The position numbers and the translations under genes were made by a program. A stretch of DNA of 64,000 nt from Agrostemma githago (taxonomy: Eukaryota; Streptophyta; Magnoliopsida; Caryophyllales; Caryophyllaceae), in the NCBI GenBank assembly GCA_958450325.1, contig OY288257.1, positions 15,581,873 through 15,645,872 on the forward strand, read 5' to 3'. Shown here one piece after another: positions 10,246-21,752 of this stretch. The notes beneath the pieces are model-generated. The model saw only the letters and a program-made list of their open reading frames with translations. It had not been told where the DNA came from and searched no databases. Position 1 is the stretch's first letter. Every line of letters begins with the position of its first letter.

Positions 10246-12518
10246 TATAGACACCCACATTTTGACCGCCAGGTGTCTATAGTAGTTCCCGCCAAACACC
10301 CGATGATGATCGGACGCGAACATGCTTTAATGGACTCGGATATGGGCTCGAAATCATGGACATTTGGTTTAGGCTTATTACGGAGTACAAATCTTACAAA
10401 ACCAACCTCAAATCCAGGCCCAGTGGATCGTTTCGAGTCAAATGAGACTAATTTGGGTCGATTCCGGCACCAGGGGTAAAACCGTCTTTTTGCAACCGAG
10501 TCAAAACCCGGTCGAAAATATTCTCGAGACACACGAGTCAGCCGTGACACCTCACGTGGCTGATTCGGTCTCCAATACCACAAAAAATCAGCTTCAAAAA
10601 ATATTAAACAAATCTGTTTAAGGATAGAATTCGATCTCAAGTAGGAATTCTATCCGAAAACCGAAACAGTTCACAAACCGAGCTCAAATACTCGGCTAGA
10701 ACACGTAAAACAGCCGAAACACTCCGCCAACCAGCCGAGATTCATTGCTTCTTCACCAAGCAACAGAATTTACGTTCCTCTCGACTTCTTACGTTTTCTA
10801 TCCTAATCGGTATTTCTTGTCGTACAAGCAAGGCTACCTCCACTCCTATAAATAGGACCCTCGTGACACACATTCAACATTCATTTATCCACCCATTACC
10901 AATCATCAAAAAATTCAGAATTAATCTAGAATTATTCATCAACCTCGACACACATCTATCGTTCATACAAGCACCAAAATACCGTCAAAGTCAACCCAAA
11001 AATCCGCCCCCATCATCCGGCCGAAACCCGTCCCATCACACGTCCAAAAAACCGACACCTTAACTCATCCGCATCATCTCGACGCTCCCGTGCCTAAGCC
11101 ACCGTCCGACGAGCTTCATACCGAGAAAATAAAGCATGTAGGTTGAGGGTGTAAATCAAACCCGATTCTTCTCTTTTCTCTCCCTCTTTCTCACGTGTTT
11201 TTTTTTGTGTGTCGTCGGTCTTTTCGTATTTTAATATGGTTCGTTCGTCACATGTTTTTTATTTCTAATAATCGATACTATAAAACTATTTTTCATATAA
11301 CGTTCTTAAAATACGATATCGATTCTCTAATCGAATATCGTATCTAACAAGAACTAAATTAATTAAATCTCGTTGATGCTAAGAAAATCGTTACATCTTT
11401 TTAAACAAAATTCGACGATTTTTAACGCGGAGAGAATTAACATTTTTTTCGTTCAAATTCTTTTTTTTCACTTTTTGTTCGAAACAAACTTTTTTCAAAA
11501 CCTTTTCTAAAATCATTCCGACTATTCGATATCGATTTCATAATCGAATATCGAATGCGACGAATATCGAAAATATGAATCGGGTATAAATTAATCCATA
11601 TTTATACGCGATTCATAAAATTGACGGTTTTCGACAAATAAGAAAAAACCGGACAGACCGCCACGCGAGTCGCGCGCCTGTCAGGCGACTCGCGCGGTGG
11701 CCTGGTTCGCCGAGTCTTTTTTTTTCGTTTCCTCGCTTTTCTATTTTTTATTCTTTTCAGACCTTACATAAAAAGCGACTTTCGCGACATATTTCGATAA
11801 ATACTTTTTTCGACCTCGGTCAACACGTGTTAATCTATCACGTGTCATTAAATCTTTTTCAAAATCATGCATATTATTTATTTACGTCTTTATTCAATTT
11901 ATTCAATCGTTACTAACTCGTTTTCTCGTGTTTGTAGCAATTTATTTATTTTATTGTTTTATTAGACTAAAACAAACTTCGCATGCTAAAATAACTTTGA
12001 CGTTATTAGTTTAATATGCATTAAACGACTTAGCAACCCATTTTATTTTTCTCACATGCTCAGGAAAATAATCTTTGCATATCATTCAACCGTCGAACTA
12101 ATGCGTGTACACCAAAAACGAATGATATCTTAGTAAAGGCCGCTAAGTGCGGGCGGGGTTGGGTGTTCTTAGTGAACTTCCCAACACGTACCCTCACCCC
12201 TTATTCAGAACCATGGTTTCCGGATGTCCGAATCCATTGGCAATGAGAGTTATTCAACACACGATATCCGATAATGTCGGTATCGGTATCGTAATGCAAA
12301 GGGACGAGCCCAATAAACTCTGACATCGGAAATGGACCGTATTTTGTATACGGCTCACTACGACATAGAGTGGGCTCGAATGGTTCCGAATAACCACAAA
12401 ATTCGGTGGCGACTCCTACTTCGATTTATATTTCACTTTGACCATCTCATATGGAGATTCATTCGCCTCCCCAAACCCGCGCGTGGCTGCGTCGGGGTGG
12501 ACCTATGTCATGTCCACA
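10246..12518 (+). repeat. Element A 5' LTR
   Basis: Starts TATAGACACCC (TG changed to TA) and ends GTCATGTCCACA. A TATA box TATAAATA lies at 10847-10854, preceded by CGGCT/AGCCG words. A GC-rich inverted repeat sits at 11661-11700. The following AT-rich U5/leader has no gene. Confidence 0.93.
11661..11700. repeat. GC-rich inverted repeat in element A LTR (second copy 18689-18728)
   Basis: CGCGAGTCGC and GCGACTCGCG form perfect 10-bp arms around GCGCCTGTCAG within CCAC...GGTGG. It sits in an otherwise AT-rich U5/leader, at the position where element C has its second CGAYCG palindrome array. Confidence 0.85.
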
Positions 12519-12521
12519 ATT

Positions 12522-12540
12522 TGGCGACTCCGCTGGGGAT
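12522..12540 (+). promoter_or_regulatory. Element A primer-binding site (tRNA-Arg type)
   Basis: TGGCGACTCCGCTGGGGAT starts three bases after the LTR. It is the complement of a plant tRNA-Arg 3' end (...CCCAGNGGAGTCG plus CCA), from memory with at most one mismatch. tRNA-Arg priming is typical of Ogre/Tat elements. Confidence 0.8.
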
Positions 12541-13983
12541 CAACTGATGAGTCACTTACCATCGGCATCCCTAGGGTGAGACTCGAAAAGAAATCGTTCG
12601 AATAGTAATGTACACGTTTTAGTTCAATGGTTCATGCATAACCCATTCTTTCCCGGGCCGGTTACTTGTGACCGACGTCCCACTATACCACGGTGCGTTC
12701 TACTTGGACCCACTAAAGACTTCGATGGCGGAACTCGCATGGGTTTTACGGCAGGTTCTAAGACCAACTCGGCTTAGGAAGACCGTCCTGATTTGCGAGA
12801 AAGCTATCGTCGTTGGTATAGACCCTATTAGACCGACCGAGACTTAGACTAAGAGCATACATGGTGTCGTTATACTGTTTCCGTGACTACATGCTACCTG
12901 GTCCGTGTCTCATCTTTTCAAAAAACCGTCATTTTCAAAAACTTGCATCTTTTTTCGAAGATCATCCATTTTTCAAAACCCGGAAAGCTACCGAATTTAG
13001 GACTTATGATTTTGACTCAAAATAGCCTATTTTCTAGCCGTCGTTATGCTGTCCAAACCTTTTTAAAAATTCAAAAATCTCGGCCCGATAAACTTTTTTT
13101 TTTGATTTTCAAAATCCAAATCCCTTTTCAAAGCTTTCTTCTTAGGACTTCCCGTATTTAGCAGTGTCGGGTCTTGTCATAAGTAGTTAGAGTCTATAGC
13201 GTCGAAACTCCGTCGATCTTACATCACGAGTTTCTACCCCATCCCAAGTCCGCCTTATTTGTCAAGGCACGACCCACCTACGTAGGACAAACTCCTACAA
13301 AGGGAAGTCCATTTACACTTTAGAGTCCAAAGCCTAGGGATACTCACATGGATCTTCCTTCGAACGGGACTAGGCCCACTTTGCCAAAATCCTAAGGAAA
13401 ACCCACCGTCCACGAGTCACCCGTCTAGGTGTCTTTTCCGGGTCATTTCCCTGTCAGGCTTTTTCTGCACTCGGGGGCTATTCTCCAGCAGAGCGATCAG
13501 TCACGGTTGCTCTAAGGGTCATGTCTTACACGTGTCTCACCTACCCCACTTTTGAGTCACTTAGATGTCGCACCATCTGAGTCCTAACAGAGTCTTTAGT
13601 CTCACTCGGGGGCTGTCCTCCACTCGAGCAGTCAACCACGGTCACCTTAAGGGATACTTTACACAGGTGTCCTTATGACGCCTTCTCCAAGTCGAACCTA
13701 TGCTACGAACACTCGAGTCACGTAGGGTTAGGTCATCACGGTTGGTCCGAGCACGCGACACGGTCAAACACGGTCGCCCCCATTTTCGGATTCACCCTTA
13801 TGTAGCTCGAGTCCAATTCGCGGTCGTTACTTTGTCTAGGTCAACGTTCGAGTATCCCGATCCCAGAGCCTTTGTCATCCCGTCATCCCGGGCCATGTCT
13901 AGTTCGACTCCTTCTCTTGCACCTGCGCAAAACCGAGCTTAGGCGAGTTCTAACACCTGTCGCTTCTTCCTACCAGGGACCCG
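12541..13983 (+). other. Element A untranslated leader
   Basis: Long leader before gag without a supported gene. It is homologous to 59395-60758 of element C (shared CTTACCATCGGCATCC, CCTACGTAGGACAAACTCC). A possible acceptor CTTCCTACCAG lies just before the gag start. Confidence 0.7.
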
Positions 13984-14661
13984 ATGAACGAGACACTACC
14001 TAACCACGATAAAGCCCGCGCTATCGAGAAAGGGGATATCCAAGGAAGCATGCTTATGCTATCTTGCTCCATTAACAATATCTTCTCAAAAATCAATACC
14101 GCCCTAGATAACCTGGGTTCCAGGGTAGCCACCATCGAAGAGGATCTTTCAAGAGCCCAATCCCGTCTAACACAACTAGAAACGGTAAGGCAGTCAATCA
14201 TCCAACCGGGTCATTTGAAGGGTGAACATTCTTACGAAACTGTCCGATACCCTCAAGATGGCAAGACCAAGAGAGGTAATACACAAGTCACCACTCCGAA
14301 AATCAAGAACCAGTCAAAGGTAAGGACATTTACCCACTCGGATATGTCCTACACTGTCGCTTTCCGAAGGTTGGTTTCGAAGGGCCTAATATTACCCCTA
14401 GGCCCAACAGCCGACTTACCCTTGGAAAGACGCTCCAAATCATGGAATGCCGAGCGTTACTGCGAATTCCACAGAGGGAGGGGACACGATACAGAGCAGT
14501 GTTGGAAACTGAAACACTTTATCCAAGATTCCCTCGATACCGGGAAAACACCCGTCATGGAAACATTGTCGCTTGCAAGGCCCCTCATGGACTATACAGT
14601 GCCCAACGACCAAAGCATCCAATCTACCTCCCATATATCCAAAAGTCCGGATTTGATTTGA
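13984..14661 (+). CDS. Gag-like protein lacking the core domain but with zinc knuckle (element A)
   Basis: 225 codons. Residues ~20-75 form a coiled-coil-like segment (NNIFSKINTALDNLGSRVAT...LTQLE). After a basic linker comes MSYTVAFRRLVSKGLILPLG and then the single knuckle CEFHRGRGHDTEQC (C-x2-H-x4-5-H-x4-C) followed by WKLKHFIQDSLD, the layout of Ogre/Tat gag C-termini. The retrotransposon gag core (capsid-like) present in element C is missing, as if deleted between about residues 75 and 90. The frame is open, so a shortened RNA-binding Gag could be made. It would package RNA only with help from a full-length Gag. Confidence 0.75.
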   Translation: MNETLPNHDKARAIEKGDIQGSMLMLSCSINNIFSKINTALDNLGSRVATIEEDLSRAQSRLTQLETVRQSIIQPGHLKGEHSYETVRYPQDGKTKRGNTQVTTPKIKNQSKVRTFTHSDMSYTVAFRRLVSKGLILPLGPTADLPLERRSKSWNAERYCEFHRGRGHDTEQCWKLKHFIQDSLDTGKTPVMETLSLARPLMDYTVPNDQSIQSTSHISKSPDLI

Positions 14662-17267
14662 GTCCTAGTTTGAGTCCGAGTCCGAGTCTAGGATGTACTA
14701 TTTCTTTCAATTTCAAAGTCAGAATCAGAGTCAGAGTCATCTGTATTCCGTCCTCGTTTCACATTTCAATAAAATCAGCATTTCTATTTTCTCATATATT
14801 TCCTTATGTGTTTCCGAGAACATGATGAACATCATCATACACTGTGAGCACATGCACGTGACTATTATAGGCACATCTATAATGACTACAGGAAACCGAA
14901 CCCATGTTTTCCTTTACCTATTCCATTTCTGACATAGAAAGCCACATAACTACCTTTAGCAGGGCGGTATCAAATCCTATGACAAATCTAGGTAGTCTCC
15001 TAGTTTGGGTTCAAGACGGGAGGCAAGCCCATTTCCCACAATAAACACCCATCCAATAAGACTAACCAATCCCTACCTTATGTGGTAGTCTGACCGACAA
15101 AAAAAAATCAAAAGTCCAAGGAAAAAGCAAAAGGCCAAAAAAAAAAACAGGCCGTTATCAAAAAAAAGAGAGGCACCCATGACCGAGGTTAAGCGGTCAA
15201 TCCAAATGAAGAATCCCATGACCGGGGCTAAGAGGTCAACCCAAAGAATTCAAAAACCCATGACCGTAGCTAATGATCAACTCAAGTGAAACGGTCAATT
15301 CAAAAATTATCAAAACCCATACCATCAAATAGGGGAAAAACAATCAAGCTGGTCAGCTAACACCACATTTAGCCTTCCCACATTACAACCCTCAAGACCT
15401 TCTCGAGACCCAGGCCAGAGACATCCCGGAATTTTGAGGATTCAAGCTCCATAGGATATCCCTAACCATTAGGGCCAGACATGGAAATCAGATCCCGCAT
15501 TATCAAACCTACCCCGATCGAAGTTCGAGTCATTATTACTCGACTTCCCCCTTTCCTACCACATTACAATACCTTACCCTCGAAGCCTTAGCTCCACAAA
15601 ATCGAGCTCCAGATTTCGAATCATCAAAGCCACTTACTTCCTAGCACCACATTTCCAAAAACATCTAAACCAGTTACCAACCCCAAACACGGGAATTCAA
15701 CTTGCGGTCGGCATAGAACATGCCCAAATAGTTCACACCACCTCTGGGGGGGCTACCCCGAAGAATGCTCACAGTCACAGGATCAACATCCTAACCATTC
15801 TAGCCCTTTGATCAAGACATCATTGGGAATGCACCTAGCCTACACCATCGCTATGGCTAGCTACACACAAAGCCCTAATAAACTAGGCACCATAATACTT
15901 TTTTCAACACTGAACTACGGCTTGGTTTGATTTCACTACACGTGAATACGTAGGCAGCCTTTCAAAAGAGGCACAACCACCCACATTGACACTCATTCAA
16001 AAAAGCGCCATCATTCCAGTCACGACACTGTCATGTTCGCAACAGTTAGCTTTGTCATCCTGGGGGCTTCTCCTGGGCAGAAGTTCTCCATCCCCTCACA
16101 TAATCCAAAAACTTTCAAAATCTAGCCTCCTTTCTATAGTGTGTCCTAGTACTCGGCCCAGTCGAAGACAAGAATCTGTCAGGACTCAAGGCAATACCCA
16201 CTTTGGAAATGTACCCAAAAATAAAAAATCCAGAAGAACACCAGTCTACGGCATTGCTACCACAAAGCCCTTTCGTACGGAAACAGTCTCATTCTGAGGA
16301 TTCGACCATGTTGCCACTCGCCTAGGCTACGGAATAACGCAACTTAAGAGTCTTGTCATCTTAGGTGGCCCACCCCCTACCGAGTCACGGTCCAACCCTT
16401 AGAGAGTCCAGTCGTGTCTGTCAACTCGTCCTCTCGCGTCCAGAGTCGAGTCTGTCGGTATGTCTCTCTCCAAATTCTCATTACCCATTTGAGAAAATCC
16501 TTTCCTAGTCACCACGGGAATAGGAATTTTTATCCCTAATTCATCTAGGCATACAGGCCTAACCGGAGGATCTTAGGAGTCCGTGTCAGAATCTAATCGG
16601 GAATCAAGTCATCCCAAGCATTCTAATTTCCAAAAAAATTCAAAAATTTTCAGCGTTTCCAAAAATTTTCAAATATTTTCAGCATTTTCTTTCCAAAAAT
16701 CAAAAAAAAAAAAAAATCATTTCTTTCCCAGCGTGAGTCGGTATTTTATCTGAATGTTGCATGCAAAGCATACAGGTATCCCAAGACTCCCGGAGAATTC
16801 TCAAAAGAAAATTCCCAGTGAAAATTCAAGCAACATTTTTACTGAAGAATCGGATGTATCAGTAAGCGGTACACTCGCAGCTTCTAATGGAGGCTCCCGC
16901 GCTATTCCGAGGTGGGACGTGTCTGTAAACAGGTACACCCATAGCCTCCAATGAAGGCACCCGCGTAATTCTAAGATGGGACGTGTCTGTAAACAGACAC
17001 ACCCATAGCCTCCAAGGCAAGCTCCCGCGCAATTCCAAGATGGGGTTGTCTGTAAACAGACATACCCGAGACTTTTTAAGAAAAGTCCCCACGACATTAT
17101 TGACATCTATCCAGGTATGATTTCTATCTTATGGCTGGCGAGCCCTTCACGCAAGTCTAATGGACTCTAAACGACCCGATCGGAAGTCTGCCAGGTCTTA
17201 ATCCTCGATTGGCCTGGTAGCTACTCTGACTTTCGCCTTGTCCAAGCCTCAGTCAGAGTGGGGCCTC
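14662..17267 (+). other. Element A 3' noncoding interior
   Basis: No pol. It holds GAGTC-rich hexamer runs (about 14660-14745), repeats of ACCCATGACCG...GAGGTCAA (15176-15275), the conserved CTACGG..GGTTTGATTTCACTA..TACGTAGGCAGCC block (15913-15960), a 3-copy tandem repeat (16865-17067), and a weak purine tract (AGAGTGGGG) just before the 3' LTR. Confidence 0.75.
16865..17067. repeat. Three tandem copies of a ~63-bp unit with TGTCTGTAAACAGACA palindrome
   Basis: Each unit carries GACGTGTCTGTAAACAG and CATAGCCTCCAA..GCNCCCGCGN. Copies diverge by several bases, and the third has TGTCTGTAAACAGACA as a perfect palindrome. Confidence 0.85.
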
Positions 17268-19545
17268 TGTAGACACCCACATTTTGACCGCCAGGTGTCT
17301 ATAGTAGTTTCCGCCAAACACCCGATGATGATCGGACGCGAACATGCTTTAATGGACTCGGATATGGGCTTGAAATCATGGACATTTGGTTTAGGCTTAT
17401 TACGGAGTACAAATCTTACAAAACCAACCTCAAATCCAGGCCAAGTGGGTCGTTTCGAGTCAAATGAGACTAATTTGGGTCGATTCCGGCACCAGGGGTA
17501 AAACCATCTTTTTGCGACCGAGTCAAAACCCGGTCGAAAATATTCTCGAGACACACGAGTCAGCCGTGACACCTCACGTGGCTGATTCGGTCTCCAATAC
17601 CACAAAAAATCAGCTTCAAATAATATTAAACAAAGCCGTTTAAGGATAGAATTCGATCTCAAGTAGGAATTCTATCCGAAAACCGAAACAGTTCACAAAC
17701 CGAGCTCAAATACTCGGCTAGAACACCTAAAACAGCCGAAACACTCCACCAACCAGCCGAGATTCATTGCTTCTTCACCAAGCAACGGAATTTACGTTCC
17801 TCTCGACTTCTTACGTTTTCTATCCTAATCGGTATTTCTTGTCGTACAAGCAAGGCTACCTCCACTCCTATAAATAGGACCCTCACGACACACATTCAAC
17901 ATTCATTTATCCACCCATTACCAATCATCAAAAAATTCAGAATTAATCTAGAATTATTCATCAACCTCGACACACATCTATCGTTCATACAAGCACCGAA
18001 ATACCGTCAAAGTCAACCCAAAAATCCGCCCCCATCATTCGGCCGAAACCCGTCCCATCACACGTCCAAAAAACCGACACCTTAACTCATCCGCATCATC
18101 TCGACGCTCCCGTGCCTAAGCCACCGTCCGACGAGCTTCATACCGAGAAAATAAAGCATGTAGGTTGAGGGTGTAAATCAAACCCGATTCTTCTCCTTTC
18201 TCTCCCTTTCTCTCCCTCTTTCTCACGTTTTTTTTTGTGTCGTCGGTCTTTTCGTATTTTAATATGGGTCGTTCGTCACATATTTTTTATTTCTAATAAT
18301 CGATACTATAAAACTATTTTTCATATAACGTTCTTAAAATACGATATCGATTCTCTAATCGAATATCGTATCTAACAAGAACTAAATTAATTAAATCTCG
18401 TTGATGCTAAGAAAATCGTTACATCTTTTTAAACAAAATTCGACGATTTTTAACGCGGAGAGAATTAACATTTTTTTCGTTCAAATTCTTTTTTTTCACT
18501 TTTCGTTCGAAACAAACTTTTTTCAAAAACTTTTCTAAAATCATTCCGACTATTCGATATCGATTTCATAATCGAATATCGAATACGACGAATATCGAAA
18601 ATATGAATCGGGTATAAATTAATCCATATTTATACGCGATTCATAAAATTGAAGGTTTTCGACAAATAAGAAAAAACAGGACAGACCGCCACGCGAGTCG
18701 CGCGCCTGTCAGGCGACTCGCGCGGTGGCCTGGTTCGCCGAGTCTTCTTTTTTCGTTTCCTCGCTTTTCAATTTTTTTTCTTTTCGGATCTTACATAAAA
18801 AGCGACTTTCGCGACATATTTCGATAAATACTTTTTTCGACCTCGGTCAACACGTGTTAATCCATCACGTGTCATTAAATCTTTTTCAAAATCATGCATA
18901 TTATTTATTTACGTCTTTATTCAATTTATTCAATCGTTACTAACTCGTTTTCTCGTGTTTGTAGCAATTTATTTATTTTATTGTTTTATTAGACTAAAAC
19001 AAACTTCGCATGCTAAAATAAATTTGACGTTATTAGTTTAATATGCATTAAACGACTTAGCAACCCATTTTATTTTTCTCACATGCTTAGGAAAATAATC
19101 TTTGCATATCATTCAACCGTCGAACTAACGCGTGTACACCAAAAACGAACGATATCTTAGTAAAGGCCGCTAAGTGCGGGCGGGGTTGAGTGTTCTTAGT
19201 GAACTTCCCAACACGTACCCTCACCCCTTACTCAGAACCATGGTTTCCGGATATCCGAATCCATTGGCAACGAGAGTCATTCAATACACGATATCCGATA
19301 ATGTCGGTATCGGTATCGTAATGCAAAGGGACGAGCCCAATAAACGCTGACATCGGAAATGGGCCGTATTTTGTATACGGCTCACTACGACATAGAGTGG
19401 GCTCGAATGGTTCCGAATAACCACAAAATTCGGTGGCGACTCCTACTTCGATTTAAATTTCAATTTGACCATCTCATATGGAGATTCATTCGCTTCCCCA
19501 AACCCGCGCGTGGCCGCGTCGGGGTGGACCTATGTCATGTCCACA
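17268..19545 (+). repeat. Element A 3' LTR
   Basis: Starts TGTAGACACCC and ends GTCATGTCCACA. It is nearly identical to 10246-12518. TATA box at 17869-17876; GC-rich inverted repeat at 18689-18728. Confidence 0.93.
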
Positions 19546-19804
19546 ACTTGCAACTTCTCTACGCTCCAGAAACGAAGACTATGTTACACCGAGCAATAGA
19601 ATGTTAGCGAAAGAGTCAACTGAGAAGAAGAATCTGACTTCCAACACACTACTTCAAATGTCAATCAACTCAACTATCTCTGATAGCACCAATCAGACGA
19701 AGAATCCTTCTTTAGCCTCTCGTAAAGATGGACTTAGGAATGTCTTCACTCCTTTGGCCAAGGTTATAAGAGATACCTTTGCTTCTTATGCAACTCCAAC
19801 TAGT
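19546..19804 (+). pseudogene. Lys/Ser-rich exon, possibly WVD2/TPX2-like; 3' part, resumed after element A
   Basis: Directly after the second ACTTG the frame resumes as LATSLRSRNEDYVTPSNRML, NTLLQMSINST, NPSLASRKDGLRNVFTPLAK and SYATPTS, ending at a donor GTATGT (19805). It continues the frame left at 10245 across the insertion, so the two parts were one exon before element A arrived. The open frame of about 86 codons has no stop. 'LLQMSINST' resembles the KSLHMSIN motif I recall from WVD2-like proteins. The family call is tentative; the split-exon structure is clear. Confidence 0.4.
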
Positions 19805-20544
19805 GTATGTACCCTTTTACTACTCTCGAGTCTCGTCTGTGCTTATATAATATAGCTACTGGATGTGCATCTATTTGCAATTAGCTGAATCCTACCTCTT
19901 CTTTCAAAATCATTACTGCCATAGACACGCGACGACAACTATAGTAGATAGAGATGCATCACCTTTACTCTGGAGAGATACAAATATTTTGGAAACAACC
20001 TCTTTGTGCTTTCAATAAAGGAGAAAGATTGTCCAATTGACCTCTTTACGCTCAAAGTGTCGAGATGTTTTCTATAAAAAAACCTTTTGATGTTTTTGGT
20101 TTGGTTGTACAGGTTGATGAAGGCTCAGACCCTTGGAGGCACCACTGTTGTTTTTTTCCACAGTGGTGTGTGATTCATGACCCCAGTTGTTCGGAAAGTA
20201 TGCTAATAACAAACCAAGCAAGTTAGAGTTCAAGTATGAAACCCACTACTTCACTATCACTTTAGCTTTTCCGATGTTCAAAAACTTAGTGAGTAATACA
20301 ATTTTTTTTTGTTTGAGGCTAATTATAGAAAGTCTTTTAAAAGTTACTTTATGACAGTTAAGCTAAGTAGGGTAATATTGTTAGTTGAACTATTTGTATT
20401 TGGATTGATGCTTGAGGCTTATAATCCATGTAATTTCGGATTAATGCTAAAAATTTTTGTTCTAATGTAATTGAGACATTTGTTGGGTTTATTTGAGCTA
20501 CTAATGGGGATAACATCGTATATTTTTTTTATTAAAAAAAAAAA
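19805..20544 (+). other. Intron-like sequence and possible further exon (20113-20300)
   Basis: After the donor at 19805 the sequence is T-rich. An acceptor-like TTGTACAG ends at 20112, followed by VDEGSDPWRHHCC-like reading that soon meets poor coding text. Nothing else recognisable is seen before the CACTA subterminal repeats begin at 20545. Confidence 0.25.
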
Positions 20545-20924
20545 GAAAAGGCAACGGTTGTGAAAAACAACCGTAGCCTAAAGCGTATTTTTAGCAGCGG
20601 TTTAAAAAAAGACCGTAGGCTAAGACCCACTTTTCGTGACGGTTAAAAAAGGACCGTAGCCTAAGACCCACTTTTTGCAACGGTTAAAAAAAGAGCCGTA
20701 GCCTAATACTCACTTTTCGTGACGGCTACACAGAAGTCCGTAGCCTAAAACCTTTTTTTCGCAACGGTTAAATCTTTTAACCGATGCGAAATGTATTTTA
20801 CGTTACGGTCAAACAATCGTTGCGAAAAGTATTAGATCTATTGCAACCCCTAGGAATACAACGGTCAACGACCGTTGCGAAATTTGGTTTTTAACCGTTG
20901 CGATATGCACTTTTTGTACTAGTG
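20545..20924. mobile_element. CACTA-type transposon, right-hand terminus with subterminal array
   Basis: The end reads CTTTTTGTACTAGTG (20910-20924), the complement of CACTAGTACAAAAAG. Immediately inside, 20545-20905 holds about eight copies of an AACGGTTAAAAAA..ACCGTAGCCTAA unit in direct and inverted forms. The candidate 3-bp duplication is TAG (20925-20927). The partner left terminus was not found, so I cannot say whether the chimeric tubulin-fragment gene lies inside this transposon (Pack-CACTA) or beside it. Confidence 0.7.
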
Positions 20925-21574
20925 TAGGGCCACGCATTTATAAGTCGCCGTCCTATTATGGTTGAGTAGCCTAGTTAGAGACCGATGTTTGATTTGTTTG
21001 AACTAAGTTCTCGAAGCTAGTTTTTAGTATTCTTCTAGTGAAAGTCTAGCCGTCTACACTAATCCTATCCATAACGCCATTTTGAATATTTTTATTATTA
21101 TCAATACATTTTGGTTTGCAGGTTGACAAATATTTGGAGTTTTCTTCTGAAAACTTGTTCTTATTTTATTATTCCAATATTTTAAGTTTTCTCCGAAAGC
21201 TTATATTTATTATATCATTTAATGTTTTCCATTTTAATTACTTTGATATAATAATACTATTATTTTCCGTATGATTTAATATGGCTGGGAGAACGTCCAA
21301 GTTACTCCCCACTAACGTGGCTGTTATATTTATAACATGACATGTATTTGCTGCTGGGTTTTGGGTGTGAGCTAGCGAGTAGCATACGTGGATCCTATTT
21401 TTTTTTTCATTTATGTAATCTATGGATTTGTATAAACCAGTTTGAAGATTTTCCTTTTAGCCCTTTTGTAAAAAGAAGCATTTGTATTGACTTACCATTT
21501 ATTTTAATAAGATATAGTTTGTCAGTGTGTTTTAATCCCAACTATACAGTGTTTCCGCCACTGTATTTCGTTAG
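20925..21574. other. Spacer without recognisable gene
   Basis: AT-rich sequence between the CACTA end and the start of element F homology. An open frame beginning at 21342 becomes recognisable retrotransposon protein only from about 21575. Confidence 0.5.
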
Positions 21575-21752
21575 AATTTCTAGGGGATTACAGTTAGAGC
21601 AAAGGGAGTCCCAGAATCCGGTAATCGAAGAGACCGAATCCATCAATGTGGGAACCACTTTAGAGCCCCAGATGCTAAAGATAAGGTTATCACTAGATCC
21701 CGAGCAGAGACAATTGTTCCCAAGCCTTCTCAAAGAGTTCAAAGATGTCTTC

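Larger units (their letters stand above)
10246..19545 (+). mobile_element. Element A: complete non-autonomous Tat/Ogre-related LTR retrotransposon (gag only)
   Basis: Two LTRs of 2273 and 2278 bp flank a 4.7-kb interior. Target duplications ACTTG lie at 10241-10245 and 19546-19550. The PBS matches a tRNA-Arg 3' end. The interior has one gag-like frame and no protease, RT or integrase, so it fits the TR-GAG class and must move in trans. LTR starts and the 3' conserved block resemble element F, a plausible autonomous partner. I counted seven differences in the first ~255 bp of the two LTRs, mostly transitions, so insertion is not very recent. It disrupts an exon of the chimeric tubulin-fragment gene. 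Confidence 0.93.

Noticed and set aside
10227..10640. 137-codon minus-strand frame, repeated at 17249-17662
   Set aside because: Lies across the LTR start in both copies. Repetition only reflects LTR identity, and there is no known domain.
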